From: Nematostella vectensis
Taxonomy: Eukaryota > Cnidaria > Anthozoa > Actiniaria > Edwardsiidae
Assembly: GCF_932526225.1 (NCBI RefSeq)
Contig: NC_064043.1
Span: 15,436,085-15,500,084, forward strand
Length of the DNA stretch: 64,000 bases
Direction: 5' to 3'
Below, piece after piece: positions 12,273 to 22,540 of the stretch. The notes beneath the pieces are model-generated. The model was not told the origin of the DNA. It did no database searches and worked only from the letters and a program-made list of their open reading frames with translations. A program made the translations under genes and the position numbers. Numbering within the stretch: the first letter of the stretch is position 1; every line of letters starts with the position of its first letter.

Positions 12273-12416
12273 CTCTCTGAAAAGATCGACGCAGACTCTA
12301 GAATCGGTACGTGATGCTAGTCGAGCTTCCGCCATCTTGGAACAGTCTCTTGCCAGGCCGGCCGAGTTAGCCACAGGGTACCCGACAAGGCACCCATCGT
12401 ACTGACTCGCAGCCAT
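12273..12416 (-). CDS. Candidate first exon of an unrecognised gene
   Basis: An ATG at 12416 opens 48 codons (starting MAASQYDGCLVGYPV) that end at DLFRE on a good donor, GAG|GTAAGC at 12273. A second ATG at 12335, reading MAEARLASRTDSR, lies inside a strong YY1 site (AAGATGGCGG), a layout common for YY1-driven animal promoters with a start codon in the motif. I do not recognise the family and found no matching downstream exon between 12272 and 9280. It could be a real first exon with distant exons, a short non-coding transcript, or chance. Small proteins with 5' exons of this size are common, so function is not assigned. Confidence 0.35.
12329..12340 (-). promoter_or_regulatory. YY1-type site overlapping a possible start codon
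   Basis: Plus strand CCGCCATCTTGG, minus strand CCAAGATGGCGG, matches the YY1 core AAGATGGCGGC. The ATG within it is in frame with the candidate exon 12416-12273. Confidence 0.5.
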
Positions 12417-12899
12417 GATTCGAAACTTAACGGACAAGGAGCATATCGCGGTTTTTACGGCACCATGACAACCCCGTCTGCGTTGCTTGAAAAGAGACGT
12501 TGCATGGGATACGTAACATAAAAAGAGGAGTCGTGTGCGAAGTTATAGTATTGGTTGTCAGTAGACCGTCTGTCGTAGAAAGGTAGTCTGGTTCTCTAAG
12601 ATAATAAGTGGTTGTAAATTATGGCAACTCGTCGGTACATCACTTTAACATCTGGGTTCCGTGGAAAACCAAGCCAATTCACAGCACTAAAAGTCTTAAG
12701 AACATTTCTGTGGCACATAAAAGCATCCTTATTTTGAAAACACTTACTAAGTGCATCCTTATGAAATACATGTTTTGAAAAAGGACAAGTTATTAAAGAT
12801 AAGTTATCATCTTTTATTGGTCCGGTGAAACAAGTTCCGGAAATATTGAATTTGACCGAGGTCAAATATTCAACCGAACAAAACGAATGCTTTCCTATA

Positions 12900-13060
12900 T
12901 GCTGAGTATGTAGAAAGGTGTGAATGAACCTTTATTTAGCATATAATCAACGAGCCTGTTCATTAGAGCTGGAGAATACTCTGGCCGGCTAAGTAACCGC
13001 GCTCCCGCACAGGGTACCAAACGTGTGGTACACAACATATAGTACACAACATATATGACA
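12900..13060 (-). repeat. 3' LTR of the gypsy element (161 bp)
   Basis: Matches 17192-17337 along its length, with a few substitutions and a 14-15-bp local duplication of CACAACATATAGTA near its plus-strand right end, plus GTTCATTAGAG versus GTTCATACAG. The preceding CTATA is the target duplication. Confidence 0.95.
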
Positions 13061-13124
13061 TTCCTCCCTCTTCTAAGGAAGCTGTAGGGTCGGGGTAGCC
13101 TAACTAACGAAGTAACGTGTCCGA

Positions 13125-16100
13125 TTATAAGTTCAGCCTGTCTGGCGCTATGCCCTTGTTCGCGCGTGACGACCTCCTAGGCATGTCCGGCTCTCCCGCA
13201 TCCTCGGGAACTTCCTCACTGATCGTCGGTGGATTTTGCTGTCTTGTTGTTTGAGGGCGATTTAATGTTTCTGTAGCGTCGCCATCTCCCTCTGTGCAGC
13301 TGAGTGGCTTAGCTGCTGGCGTGGGAATCGGAAGTAGCTGGTGATCTCGGTGAGACATGCTATCTTGACAAGGAGGTGCGGTTCTTTCGCAGAGCTGGTC
13401 TGCCTGACGTCGAACGTGTTGTTGGGGGAACTTGTCTGGCTGTACTTCGTACATCACATTCCCGATCTTTGTTGTTACGCACCCTGGGGACCATTTCCCA
13501 CCAGAGACGCTGAAGTCTTGATACCATACCTTGTGGCCAATGGTGAAGCATCGTGACGGTTGTGATAGTGCAGGTGCCGTCTTAGGAGATGCTGGTCTGT
13601 ATGGCGACAACAAATCTAAACGTGTGCGCAGGTTTCTTCCCAACATCAGTTTGGCCGGTGTTTGCTGGGTAGTTGTATTAGAGGTGTTGCGCTGTTTCAA
13701 GAGGAAGTCGGCAATGATCTGCGATGGAGGACCCTGCCCGGCTTCGTATGCCAACTTGAAGGTTTGGACGAATCTTTCAGCCTGGCCGTTGCTCTTTGGG
13801 TGGTACGGTGCTGTAGTGGTGTGTTTAACGCCGTTCTGCTTCATGAACTTGTCGAAAGCTTCTGAAGTGAATTGTGGGCCATTGTCACTGACTACGTGAA
13901 TGGGTAGCCCGAAACGTGCAAAGAGATCATGAAGAACCTTGATGGTTGCCGGAGCTGTAGTCGTGCGCATGGGAACTATTTCCAGCCATTTGGATTAAGC
14001 GTCAACAACAACTAGAAAATGTATCCCATCCACGGGTCCGGCAAAGTCAATGTGTATCCTCTCCCATGGTGCTTGTGGATATGCCCATGGGTGGTACTGC
14101 GATGGGGGTGCATTCCGTGTGGCGTTGCACGGTCCACAACTCTTTGCAAGGTCCTCAATGTCTTTATCTATTCCTGGCCACCATATGTGGCCACGGGCAA
14201 GCTCCTTCATCTTGACAATTCCTAAATGACCCTCGTGCAGCTCGTCGAGAGTGCGTGCTCTCAGTGCGCTCGGAATGACAACGCGATGGCCTCGAATGAC
14301 ACATCCCTCGTGAAGAGATAGTTCGGGTGCACACGTCAGGAACGGCTTCACATTGTCGCTCGGGGTCGTGCGAGGGAATCCGTTCAGCACATAATCGTGT
14401 ACTTCGTGAAGCAAGGGGTCAGCTGCCGTGTGCTCTCTTATGTCATCTGCTGTGACGGGAAGACGATCCATCTGTTCCACTTGGTATAAATCGGCGAGGT
14501 CAAAATACCCATCCTTGGGAGCCCTGTGTTGGGGGAGGCGAGAAAGAGCATCTGCGGTGGAGTGGTCATTAGATGACCTGTATTGGATATCATACGAGTA
14601 TGCCGATAACTTGGTGGCCCATCGTTGCATGCGCATGGCTGCTATGGGAGGGATTCCTCTCTTGGGGCCCAGTATGGCCATGAGCGGCTGGTGGTCCGTT
14701 CTGAGGGTGAAGTTGCGTCCGTAGAGGTAGATATGGAATCTGGTAACGTCAAAGACTATGGAGAGGGCTTCTTTGTCGATCTGTGCGTAGTTCTTCTCGC
14801 TGCTGTTCATTGTTCGCAAGGCAAACGCGATGGGACGCTCTGTTCCATCAGGGATTTGGTGCGACAGAACAGCGCCCAGGCCGTATGCCGACGCATCACA
14901 GTCGAGTATGATTGGGAGATCTGGGTTATAGGGTACCAGCACGTTGTCAACTGTGATCATTGATTTGACATTGGTGAAAGCTTTCTGGCATTTGGCACTC
15001 CAGCACCACTTGGTTCCTTCTTCAGAAGTTGATGAAGAGGTTGTAAGACCTGTGATAGGTTGGGTAGGAACTTCTGGTAGTAGTTTACCAGGCCTAAGAA
15101 CGCACGGAGCTGGGTTACATCCTGAGGTGATGGTGCCGTCTTGATGGCTTCTACCTTGTCACTCGTGGGGTGGATTCCGTCTTTGTCGATGACGTGGCCG
15201 AGGTATTTCAGCGATGGCTGCATGAATTCGCACTTCTCTCGTTGTGCTGTGAGACCGTTGGCGTGTAGGCGTCGCAAAACTTCTTCCAGGTTTGTAAGGT
15301 GTTCTTCGCTGTCTCTTCCTGTCACCAGGATGTCGTCTTGGTAACACAGTACTTGTGGAAGGTCCTTGAAAATTCTGTCCATCTGTCGCTGGAAAATCGC
15401 CGCTGAGGACGCTACGCCAAATGGAAGTCGATTGTAGGCGTACAATCCTTTGTGAGTGGTCAGGGTTGTGAACTGTTTAGCAGAGTCGTCGAGTGGTATC
15501 TGGGAGTATGCTTTGGTAAGGTCTAACTTAGAAAAGAAAGACCCACCGTTCATTTTTTCTTGCAGATCATCTAGGGTTGGAAGGGGATAGGAATCGGCCA
15601 CTAGCTCAGGGTTTAACGTGACCTTGAAATCCCCGCATAGGCGTATACCACCAGATTTCTCCACCACCGGGACAACAGGTGTTGCCCATTCGCTATTGGG
15701 GATAGGAGAGATTATCCCCTGTTTTTCTAAGTTCTCTAGTTCTGTTTCCACCTGGTGCCGGATGGCAAAAGGAACTGTGCGGTGCTTTTGGTGTACTGGA
15801 GTTGCCCCATCACGGACGTGTAGCTGCGCAGCATATCCCTTGAGACAGCCTAGTTCGTCGCTGAAAACATCTTGATACTTCTCTGTGAGGTCTGACAGTG
15901 CAGTGTTCTTGCCTTGAACCAACTTGATTGATGGCCAATCGAGTTTGAATAGGCGCAGCCAAGAGCGACCAAAGAGTGCAACTCTAGGTCCATCCACGAC
16001 ATACATCTTTGCCTCACAGCATTGGTCGTTATAACTAATGTTCGCGCTGACCACACCCATAGGGACTATTATCTCACTACCATACGTGCGAAGCTTTACT

Positions 16101-16250
16101 TTAGCGGGTTTGAGCTCTAGGTGTTTGCATGTACTCTCGTAAACATTGCGCGGGATGATTGACACTGACGAACCCGTGTCCAGTTCCATGCTAACCGGGG
16201 ACCCTTCAATGTTGACTTGTACTAGAATAGGGGGACTGGTTGTATATCAC
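13125..16250 (-). pseudogene. gypsy pol: protease, RT, RNase H, integrase (broken)
   Basis: From 16250 downwards the protease active site MELDTGSSVSIIP is followed by RT with LPFGVASSAAIFQRQMD and the catalytic YQDDILVTG. RNase H follows, with LDCDASAYGLGAVL and RTDHQPL. The integrase zinc domain HEGHLG...CGPC comes next, then integrase core pieces IDFAGPVDG, VSDNGPQFTS and SNGQAERFVQTFK, and a basic C-terminal tail. Breaks seen: a frameshift before the protease near 16215, a frameshift near 15025 between RT and RNase H, and an in-frame TAA at 13995-13997 inside integrase (between VVDA and SKWLE). It is therefore a dead copy. The gag-pol frame change could in principle be a natural frameshift site, but the other lesions are decay. 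Confidence 0.93.
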
Positions 16251-17092
16251 ATTTGAAAATGTGTAAGCACTGGATCTCATCTTCCTCCCCCTCTGACATT
16301 TCCTGCTCTACGCAGTGGGTGGGTTTGGTCTTGCTTGGGGTGCTCTTTTTGCGATTGGTACTGGACATGCAGATATCAGAAATATGCCCGCGCTTGTTGC
16401 ATATGCGGCAAATGGCATTGTAGAACTTACAGTCCCTGCGCGCGTGTGTTTTTGCCACAGCTCATACATTTCTGTGGGGTTTGCTCCATTTTGAAAACGC
16501 GGGACTGATGTGGCCGGGCAGATTCGGGGGTCTGGGCTCCAGTCTCAGGGATTGTGTGTGCTTGGTGGAATGCATTGGCACCTTTCCCTGCCTGTTCCAT
16601 TGCTTTGGCGATGGTGACTGCTTTTTCTAGGGTTAAATCGCGCTCGCACAGCAATTTCTTAGAAATAGATTCATTTGCTTAACCACAAACAAATCGATCG
16701 CGGAGGGCCTGGGGAAGAAATTCCCCCAAATTACAATGTTTAGTCATTTGTTTCAATGAGGCCACAAATGCGTTGATATCTTCGCCAAGCGCTTGATTTC
16801 TTTGGTGGAATTTGTAACGCTCTGCAATTTCGAGCGGGGGTGGTGATAAATGACCCTCAAGAATTTCTATGATCTCTTGGTATGTTTTGTCCTTGGGTTT
16901 TCTGGGTGAGGTCAGACCTCGTAACAGATTGTAGGTTTTGGGACCGATTAAACTAAGTAGCGAGGTTGTCTGTTTGTCTTCATTTATGTTGTTAGCATCA
17001 AAGAATAGCTCTAACCGTTCAACGTAACAAGTGAATGTTTCTGTGGCTTCGTCAAACGGCTGCATGTTGCCTATCGTATTACTGGCAGCCAT
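16222..17092 (-). pseudogene. gypsy gag with zinc knuckles (broken)
   Basis: Starts at ATG 17092 (MAASNTIGNMQPFDEATET), a gypsy-type capsid region containing LFFDANNINEDKQTTSLLSL and ALRDRFVCG. It is then stopped by TAA at 16679-16681, after which the frame continues (ANESISKKLLCERDL). The nucleocapsid part carries two zinc knuckles, CMSCGK..H....C and CRICNKRGHISDIC. An extra A in an A-run near 16450 shifts the frame inside the first knuckle. So the copy cannot make a full Gag. Confidence 0.9.
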
Positions 17093-17191
17093 CTTGAATT
17101 CCGTAAGAATTGATCGAGGAGTAAATGCAGGAATTGCAGTGTTTACTTACGATCCTTTGGTCGTTGAGTTCTTCACCAGCTCGTCGACAGT

Positions 17192-17337
17192 TGTTGGGTA
17201 TGTAGGAAGGTGTGAATGAACCTTTATTTAGCATATAATCAACGAGCCTGTTCATACAGCTGGAGAATACTCTGGCCGGCTAAGTAACCGCGCTCCCGCA
17301 CAGGGTACCCAACGTGTGGTACACAACATATATGACA
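17192..17337 (-). repeat. 5' LTR of the gypsy element (146 bp)
   Basis: TGTTGGGTATGTAGGAAGG ... CATATATGACA. It is flanked on the right by the target duplication CTATA at 17338-17342. Only a short leader separates it from the gag ATG at 17092. Confidence 0.95.
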
Positions 17338-17342
17338 CTATA

Positions 17343-17749
17343 TTTCCTGGAATTGTGGCCAAAATATTTAAACTGACTGAATCACCATAGCCTGCGTAGC
17401 AAGCGTTTCTGTGGGTTTCCAGCGCAAAAGAAACGCCACGAAAGCGAAAGACCGACATTTTGGCCGCCCATTTCTCGGCTATAATCACCATCATGATCAA
17501 TATCTACAGTTCAGTTAAAATTAAATACTAAACTATACAGTTCTCGTGGAGAAGTGAGGTACTCAAGCTCATAGATTGGTGGGTCATTCAGTTGCAAGGG
17601 TTAAATCTATATTTTCTTAGATTTGTGTGGGGCAGTTCGCACATTTTCCATAAGCCAGATTTATGCAAGACCCCATTTTCTTTGCAGCCACTGTCTTGGC
17701 TGATCACTAACCCTTTGTTTCATGGTTTCTCTGTTCTTAACCGAGGTAC
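17343..17749. other. Non-genic flank
   Basis: No gene seen. Contains AGCCTGCGTAGCAAGCGTTT at about 17389, which looks like part of a dispersed repeat, but I cannot define its ends. Confidence 0.4.
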
Positions 17750-20392
17750 AAAATGACTCCCTTTTTGGAGTAATTTTTTACTCCCTTTTTTCTACTCTCT
17801 CAAGGGAGTAGATTTTACCCCTGTAGGGGAGTAACTAAAGGGAGTGATTTACTAGGTTGCTTTCTATTACTCCATTAAAGGAGTACAATTTACCCTCCAA
17901 ATGGAGTTATTTTTTACTCCTTTTTTTCCTACTCTCTCAGGGGAGTAGATTTTACCCACTTTAGGGGGTAGCTAAGTGGAGTAATTTACTAGGTTGCTTG
18001 TTGTTACTCCATTAAAAGAGTACAATTCACCCTCAAAATGGGAGTCAATTTTTACTCCCTATTTTATTTCCCCCTACTAATTGGGTAACTAAAGGGATGA
18101 TTTCAACCCCCTCCCCCCCCCCCCCTGTTTTTACAAAATGGCCATTTAAACTCCACCTACTTCAGGGGTTAATACTGGAGAAATAAGAGTAATTTAGAAA
18201 CACCAAGAAAAAGACGTTATTATGAATATGACAAATCATTTAATTAAACAATTCAGTTTAAAAAATAACAAAAATATAAGTTTAAAAAATGTTTGAAAAA
18301 TAATAGTCATTTGACATAAGGTATCCAGGACAAAATTACTAACAAGTGTTCCAACATAACAAAGCTGAAACAAACATACACAATATTATTTTTCTATAAC
18401 AACTTTAACAGCTTTTGAACATTACCCTTTTTGTCGTCATTACGGTTTTCCAAAAGAACTGCCACCTCCTCCATCTTTGTATATTCAGATAAGAAGCTAG
18501 AAGCCTAATGCCTCTATATGCACCATTTAAATTTGAACCTGATAGGCTAGCTTGAAAAGATAACTAGGTTCTTCATATGCAGGGTTTACTGTGATCAGAA
18601 TATACGGACAAAAACCAACTACAGTAACATTAGATATTCAAAATAAACATCTGGACAAATTTTAGGTGCAAGACTGATTACTAGGTTTTTACTAAGCTAA
18701 GTAATTCAATTTTGTGCTTCAAGTAACAGTTTATAAAGCATAGGCGCTTTAGATGTAAGTACAGTGATTAGTGAATAACTTAAGTTTACGAAGTTTTTAT
18801 TTGTTTCTTGCGATTTACGCATTGATACATTCCTTATACCTTCAACTTCTTTCTTTTCTGGCTTTGCAACTCGAGCACATTTTACTATCTCTATCATAAT
18901 GTCCTGCGAAGATAATAAGAGAAACAAATAAGAAGGTAGTATTGCTTTGGAAGATAACAAAGAATCACAAAACATATCAGTCTAGTTCGAGAAATCCACT
19001 CACGAACGATGATTTGATGCTGAAGTTGGTCGCAAAAATCACATTTACTATTGAACCTATCACATTATAAAGCCCATTACACACTAACCTTTTACTTCAA
19101 TCCATTTTCTGCCATCAAATCCTTAAAAAATGTGAATTACGCGTAGAAAAGACGGGAATAAACGGCTATCCGTTTGGAGGCTGTGATAATGGCTTTCGTT
19201 CGACCGTTATGATTTTGCGCCTTGGGCCCAAGCCCCTATCGGCCACTAAAGCGAGGGACGCCCGGTACATTTTGCTTTTACGGGCCCTGGTGAGCCGTCT
19301 TCTATCTGCAAAGCGGGACTTCTTTTTTTTTATAATCTCAAGTAGCATTTCTATTAGAAACAATATATATGATTTTATAATGTTCAAATCGGATCTGAGA
19401 ATTTTATACAATTATCACCCTACCTATCTTTCTTTTCAATGCAGTACTAATTATTCTGAACGAATTCTGAAAGTACACCACATAAAACTCATGTTCGAGT
19501 CCAATGCCTGTCTTTGATTACATTTCCTATTGTTGTAGTATAGCTGACAATATATGCAAGTATGGTGAGGCCTGTTCTTGTATTGAAAATGTTCTTTTAG
19601 GATTCCCTAAGAATTTCCTAAGAGTTCCCAAATTGTAGAATGCTTCAAATCTTCTTCCTAAGATTTTCTTATCCAAATTATTCCGATTTTCTGGTCTACT
19701 GCTTATACTAGGAAATCCTAGGAATTTTTAGGAAGTTTAATCATATTTTGTTGTTTTGATCGAACTTAGGAAATCTTAGGAAACTCCTAGGCACAGGGTA
19801 GAGTTTTTTTGTCTCAACAATAAATACGATAAATTATTATTTTTATCTGTTGTCTTATATAATAAAGACTATCGTTTTCCTTCTTAAATTCAGCTAATTC
19901 AGAGTAAAAAAACAACTCGCTTTATTTTATATATTTGGTGTGGTTTGTTACTGCTCTAAAAAGATACAGCTGGAGTAAAAACTACTCTTTCAACACGAGA
20001 TAGCTGGAGTAGTTTTTACTCTTCAAAACCTACCCCCTCAAAGGAGTACTTGTTTACTCCATTTCTTGACCATCTGGAGTAAAAATAACTCTTTTCACTT
20101 CAGATAGTTGGAGTAGCTTTTACTCTGCTAAAATTACCCCCCCAAAAAAGAGTACTTTTTACTCCATTATTTGACCAACAAGAGTGAAAATCACTCTTTT
20201 TCTAAGAAACATTCGATACTAATTCTTAGCAGAGTAAAACTTACTCCGTTAAGGGAGTAAACAAAAAAAATACTCCTCAGTGGAGTAGTTTTTACTCCAA
20301 TAAAGGAGTTCAAATTACTCCTTTAAAAGTACTCCATCGCAAAGAGTAGTTTTTACTCTCTGAGTGGAGTAAAAATAACTCCCTGAAACTAA
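17750..20392. mobile_element. Candidate large element with GGAGTA/TACTCC arms
   Basis: Two arms, 17750-18080 and 19960-20392, are dense in short inverted hexamers GGAGTA and TACTCC (or ACTCC/GGAGT), often as facing pairs such as TACTCC...GGAGTA. The left arm is built from a ~137-bp unit repeated about two and a half times (TTACTAGGTTGCTT recurs). The right arm is built from a ~110-bp unit. The 1.9 kb between is AT-rich with no recognised protein. A further cluster of CCTAAGAATTTCCTAAGA-type inverted motifs lies at 19595-19800. The layout resembles a foldback or multi-site subterminal-repeat DNA transposon. Exact ends and target duplication were not found. Confidence 0.45.
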
Positions 20393-20412
20393 CAGTAAAT
20401 AAAACAAAAACA

Positions 20413-20450
20413 GTTTAATAAAATAAGACTATAGTCTTATTTTATTAAAC
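20413..20450. repeat. Perfect 38-bp palindrome
   Basis: The two 19-bp halves, GTTTAATAAAATAAGACTA and its exact reverse complement, meet without a spacer. It lies 20 bp beyond the right GGAGTA arm. It could form a cruciform or an RNA hairpin. Confidence 0.95.
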
Positions 20451-21594
20451 AAAAGAAACCATTTAATTGAAGGCATTGAGGGCAAGTCTGATAACCATAA
20501 CAAACAATCGGATTAGCTGTAGAGGGGATGTGCAGTCATATGGATATTATGGAGAGTAAGTATATTTAAAAAAGACTGCTTTTTGGTGATTGAGTGAGAG
20601 GGGCACAACCCCGAGCTGCATGCCCGTACATACCCAGTAAGCTATTTGGGTCTAAGTGGTGGCCATGATAATAGCTACCGAAATGATCACTGCTCATGTG
20701 TTTACATATAGTGAACTATACAGAATTTATGAGTTCCTGCTTCTCCCTAATAATAGCTTCTGCATGTAAGTAGACTGCATTATTCACTGGAGCCCACTGA
20801 TTTCTAAAGAATCTCTGTGTCTGTGTCGTGCCTGTGTTTGCCTTGGTTTAAATAAAATGTAGCAATCAATTTTGTTTTATTTCTTGGGCACTGATTTGCA
20901 AAGTTCTGGACTGGACATTGCTGTGGAAAAACAGACTCAAAATATAAACTACTGCAAACCCAGTATCGAATAAAAAATAACAATTTTATGTCTGATATTA
21001 GGAGGGCCGAGAAGCGGGGTAGAGAAATGAGATTATTCTGATTGATTTTACATTTCCCTTTCTACACAAGTCTCATTAAATAACACTGAATGAATGCTTA
21101 CTATTTACCCCCTCATTTTAGGAATTTGACACGAAAGCCATTTCGCAGTCGAGACGGCCGTTAAACTGCTAACCAATGAGAGAGCGCCAGAAAGCACCGG
21201 GCGCCGAAAAAGTAGTTACAAGAGATACAAACGCACACACGCACCAAAAATAATCAACAGCGCAAAGCTAAAGAAACAACTCTAACTCAATTCAAACTGT
21301 ATTGGTGAGCTCCCTGTGCACAACGTCCAAATCCAGCACGCATCCACAAATTGTTTTGTGGGGGACGGGAGGGTGATTTGATTTTCAAGATGGCGGTGTC
21401 TTGTTCCACAGGAGACCCAAATCGATATGAGTTGAATTTTTTTAGCTATTTCGGCTTGGCAAGGCAAGATTAGTTTTGCTCTCGCTCGCTGCGTTCGTTC
21501 GAGCAACTAGGGGATACCACGCAAATGAGAAACAAACTGCGAAGAAACAAATCGAGGAAGCTGTGATAACGAAATTAATTTCTCCCCATTCAAC
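20451..21594. other. Non-genic stretch
   Basis: No exon or element ends recognised. Short open frames without family resemblance. Confidence 0.4.
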
Positions 21595-21780
21595 TTAGTC
21601 ACCTGACTCATAATATCCTGAATTTCCAAAAACCGCAGAATTGATGAAAATGCTATTAACTTCCAAAGAAAATTTCGGCAAAAATTCCATTAATAACTGA
21701 TGATTACAATCAAGTCTGTTTGAAAATGTATCCAAATCCTTTTTACAAATCAAGAATGTTTTATCAACAACGCGTATGTT

Positions 21781-22540
21781 TTCCCTGCTAGCAGAGGCCT
21801 CTTTTCTCTGTATTTCGCTGGGCTGGAGTTCGCGAGGAAAAGATACCTCTGCCATGGGTCGAAACTGTTTCTGTTGCGCATGCGTGAGCGTCGCGAGAAA
21901 GCTGTCAATATGCTTTGCATGGGTTTAGTCGGAAATCATGAATCAAACTCCGGTTAGTTCTCCTCTTCGAAAAAAGAAAACAACTGTTCAATTTCAATCA
22001 CCTAAAACGTCACTAAAAAGATTGAACAACAAACGCAGCAAAGACGAGTTTTGTCTTGTTTGTGGGATAAATTTCAAGACATCTGGGCAGGCGAGTTTCT
22101 TCAAAGTAAATATCGCACAGTTGGATTCGAAGAAAATGTTACAAAACTTTTTGGTAAACTTAGATCAGCTATTCCCAGAAGAATATGCAAAACCTGTAAA
22201 CGGAAGATTGACTCGTTTGTCAAAAGAGAGAAAATTCTGAATGAAGATAAGGCATTGAATGGCTTCTTTTATAATTCGTCGCGTGATATTTCTACGGAGG
22301 ACGCCGTTTCGAATGCGGGCTTATTATCCGGCAGAGGATATACGTTTCATGCATGCGCTAGTCATTGTGGGCTCAAATAGTGGCCAGTAATTAATGAACG
22401 GAGCATGCGCTCTGGATCTCGTCCACGATCGTGGACGGCGGTTTGATCAAACGAACTTGCGACCCATGGCAGAGGTATCTTTTCCTCGCGAACTCCAGCC
22501 CAGCGAAATACAGAGAAAAGAGGCCTCTGCTAGCAGGGAA
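21781..22540 (+). mobile_element. Mutator-like TIR element, copy A (760 bp)
   Basis: Terminal inverted repeats of about 75 bp begin TTCCCTGCTAGCAGAGGCC at 21781 and end with the reverse complement at 22540. Flanking 9-bp duplications GCGTATGTT (21772-21780) and GCGCATGTT (22541-22549) differ at one base. A 9-bp target duplication fits the Mutator superfamily. The interior carries a short ORF region with paired CxxC motifs. It interrupts the retroelement fragment 21595-24160. Confidence 0.9.
21938..22377 (+). pseudogene. ORF inside Mutator-like copy A with paired CxxC motifs
   Basis: ATG 21938 opens [15 protein letters not shown], then a basic stretch and [14 protein letters not shown]. The continuing homologous text changes frame near 22100, where another frame reads [19 protein letters not shown] and then [19 protein letters not shown] up to 22377. 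The spacing CxxCG ... ICxxCKRKI looks like a treble-clef-type zinc-binding module. No transposase catalytic residues are present. The same ORF occurs inverted in copy B (about 35312-34930), so it belongs to the element and was not picked up once by chance. Confidence 0.55.

Larger units (their letters stand above)
12900..17337 (-). mobile_element. Ty3/gypsy LTR retrotransposon, complete ends, disabled ORFs
   Basis: A 4.4-kb element in minus orientation. Direct LTRs lie at 12900-13060 and 17192-17337. Both begin TG and end CA in plus-strand reading and are flanked by a 5-bp target duplication CTATA (12895-12899 and 17338-17342). A polypurine tract (AGAAGAGGGAGGAA on the minus strand, 13061-13074) abuts the 3' LTR. 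Domain order gag, zinc knuckles, protease, RT, RNase H, integrase is Ty3/gypsy. At least two in-frame stops and three frameshifts disable it. Both LTRs are very short for this group. Confidence 0.96.

Noticed and set aside
18706..18975. Possible minus-strand exon (DIMIEIVKCARVAKPEKKEV)
   Set aside because: It has an acceptor-like and a weak donor-like site but no recognised family and no partner exons. It lies in the middle of the GGAGTA element candidate, so it is too weak to annotate.
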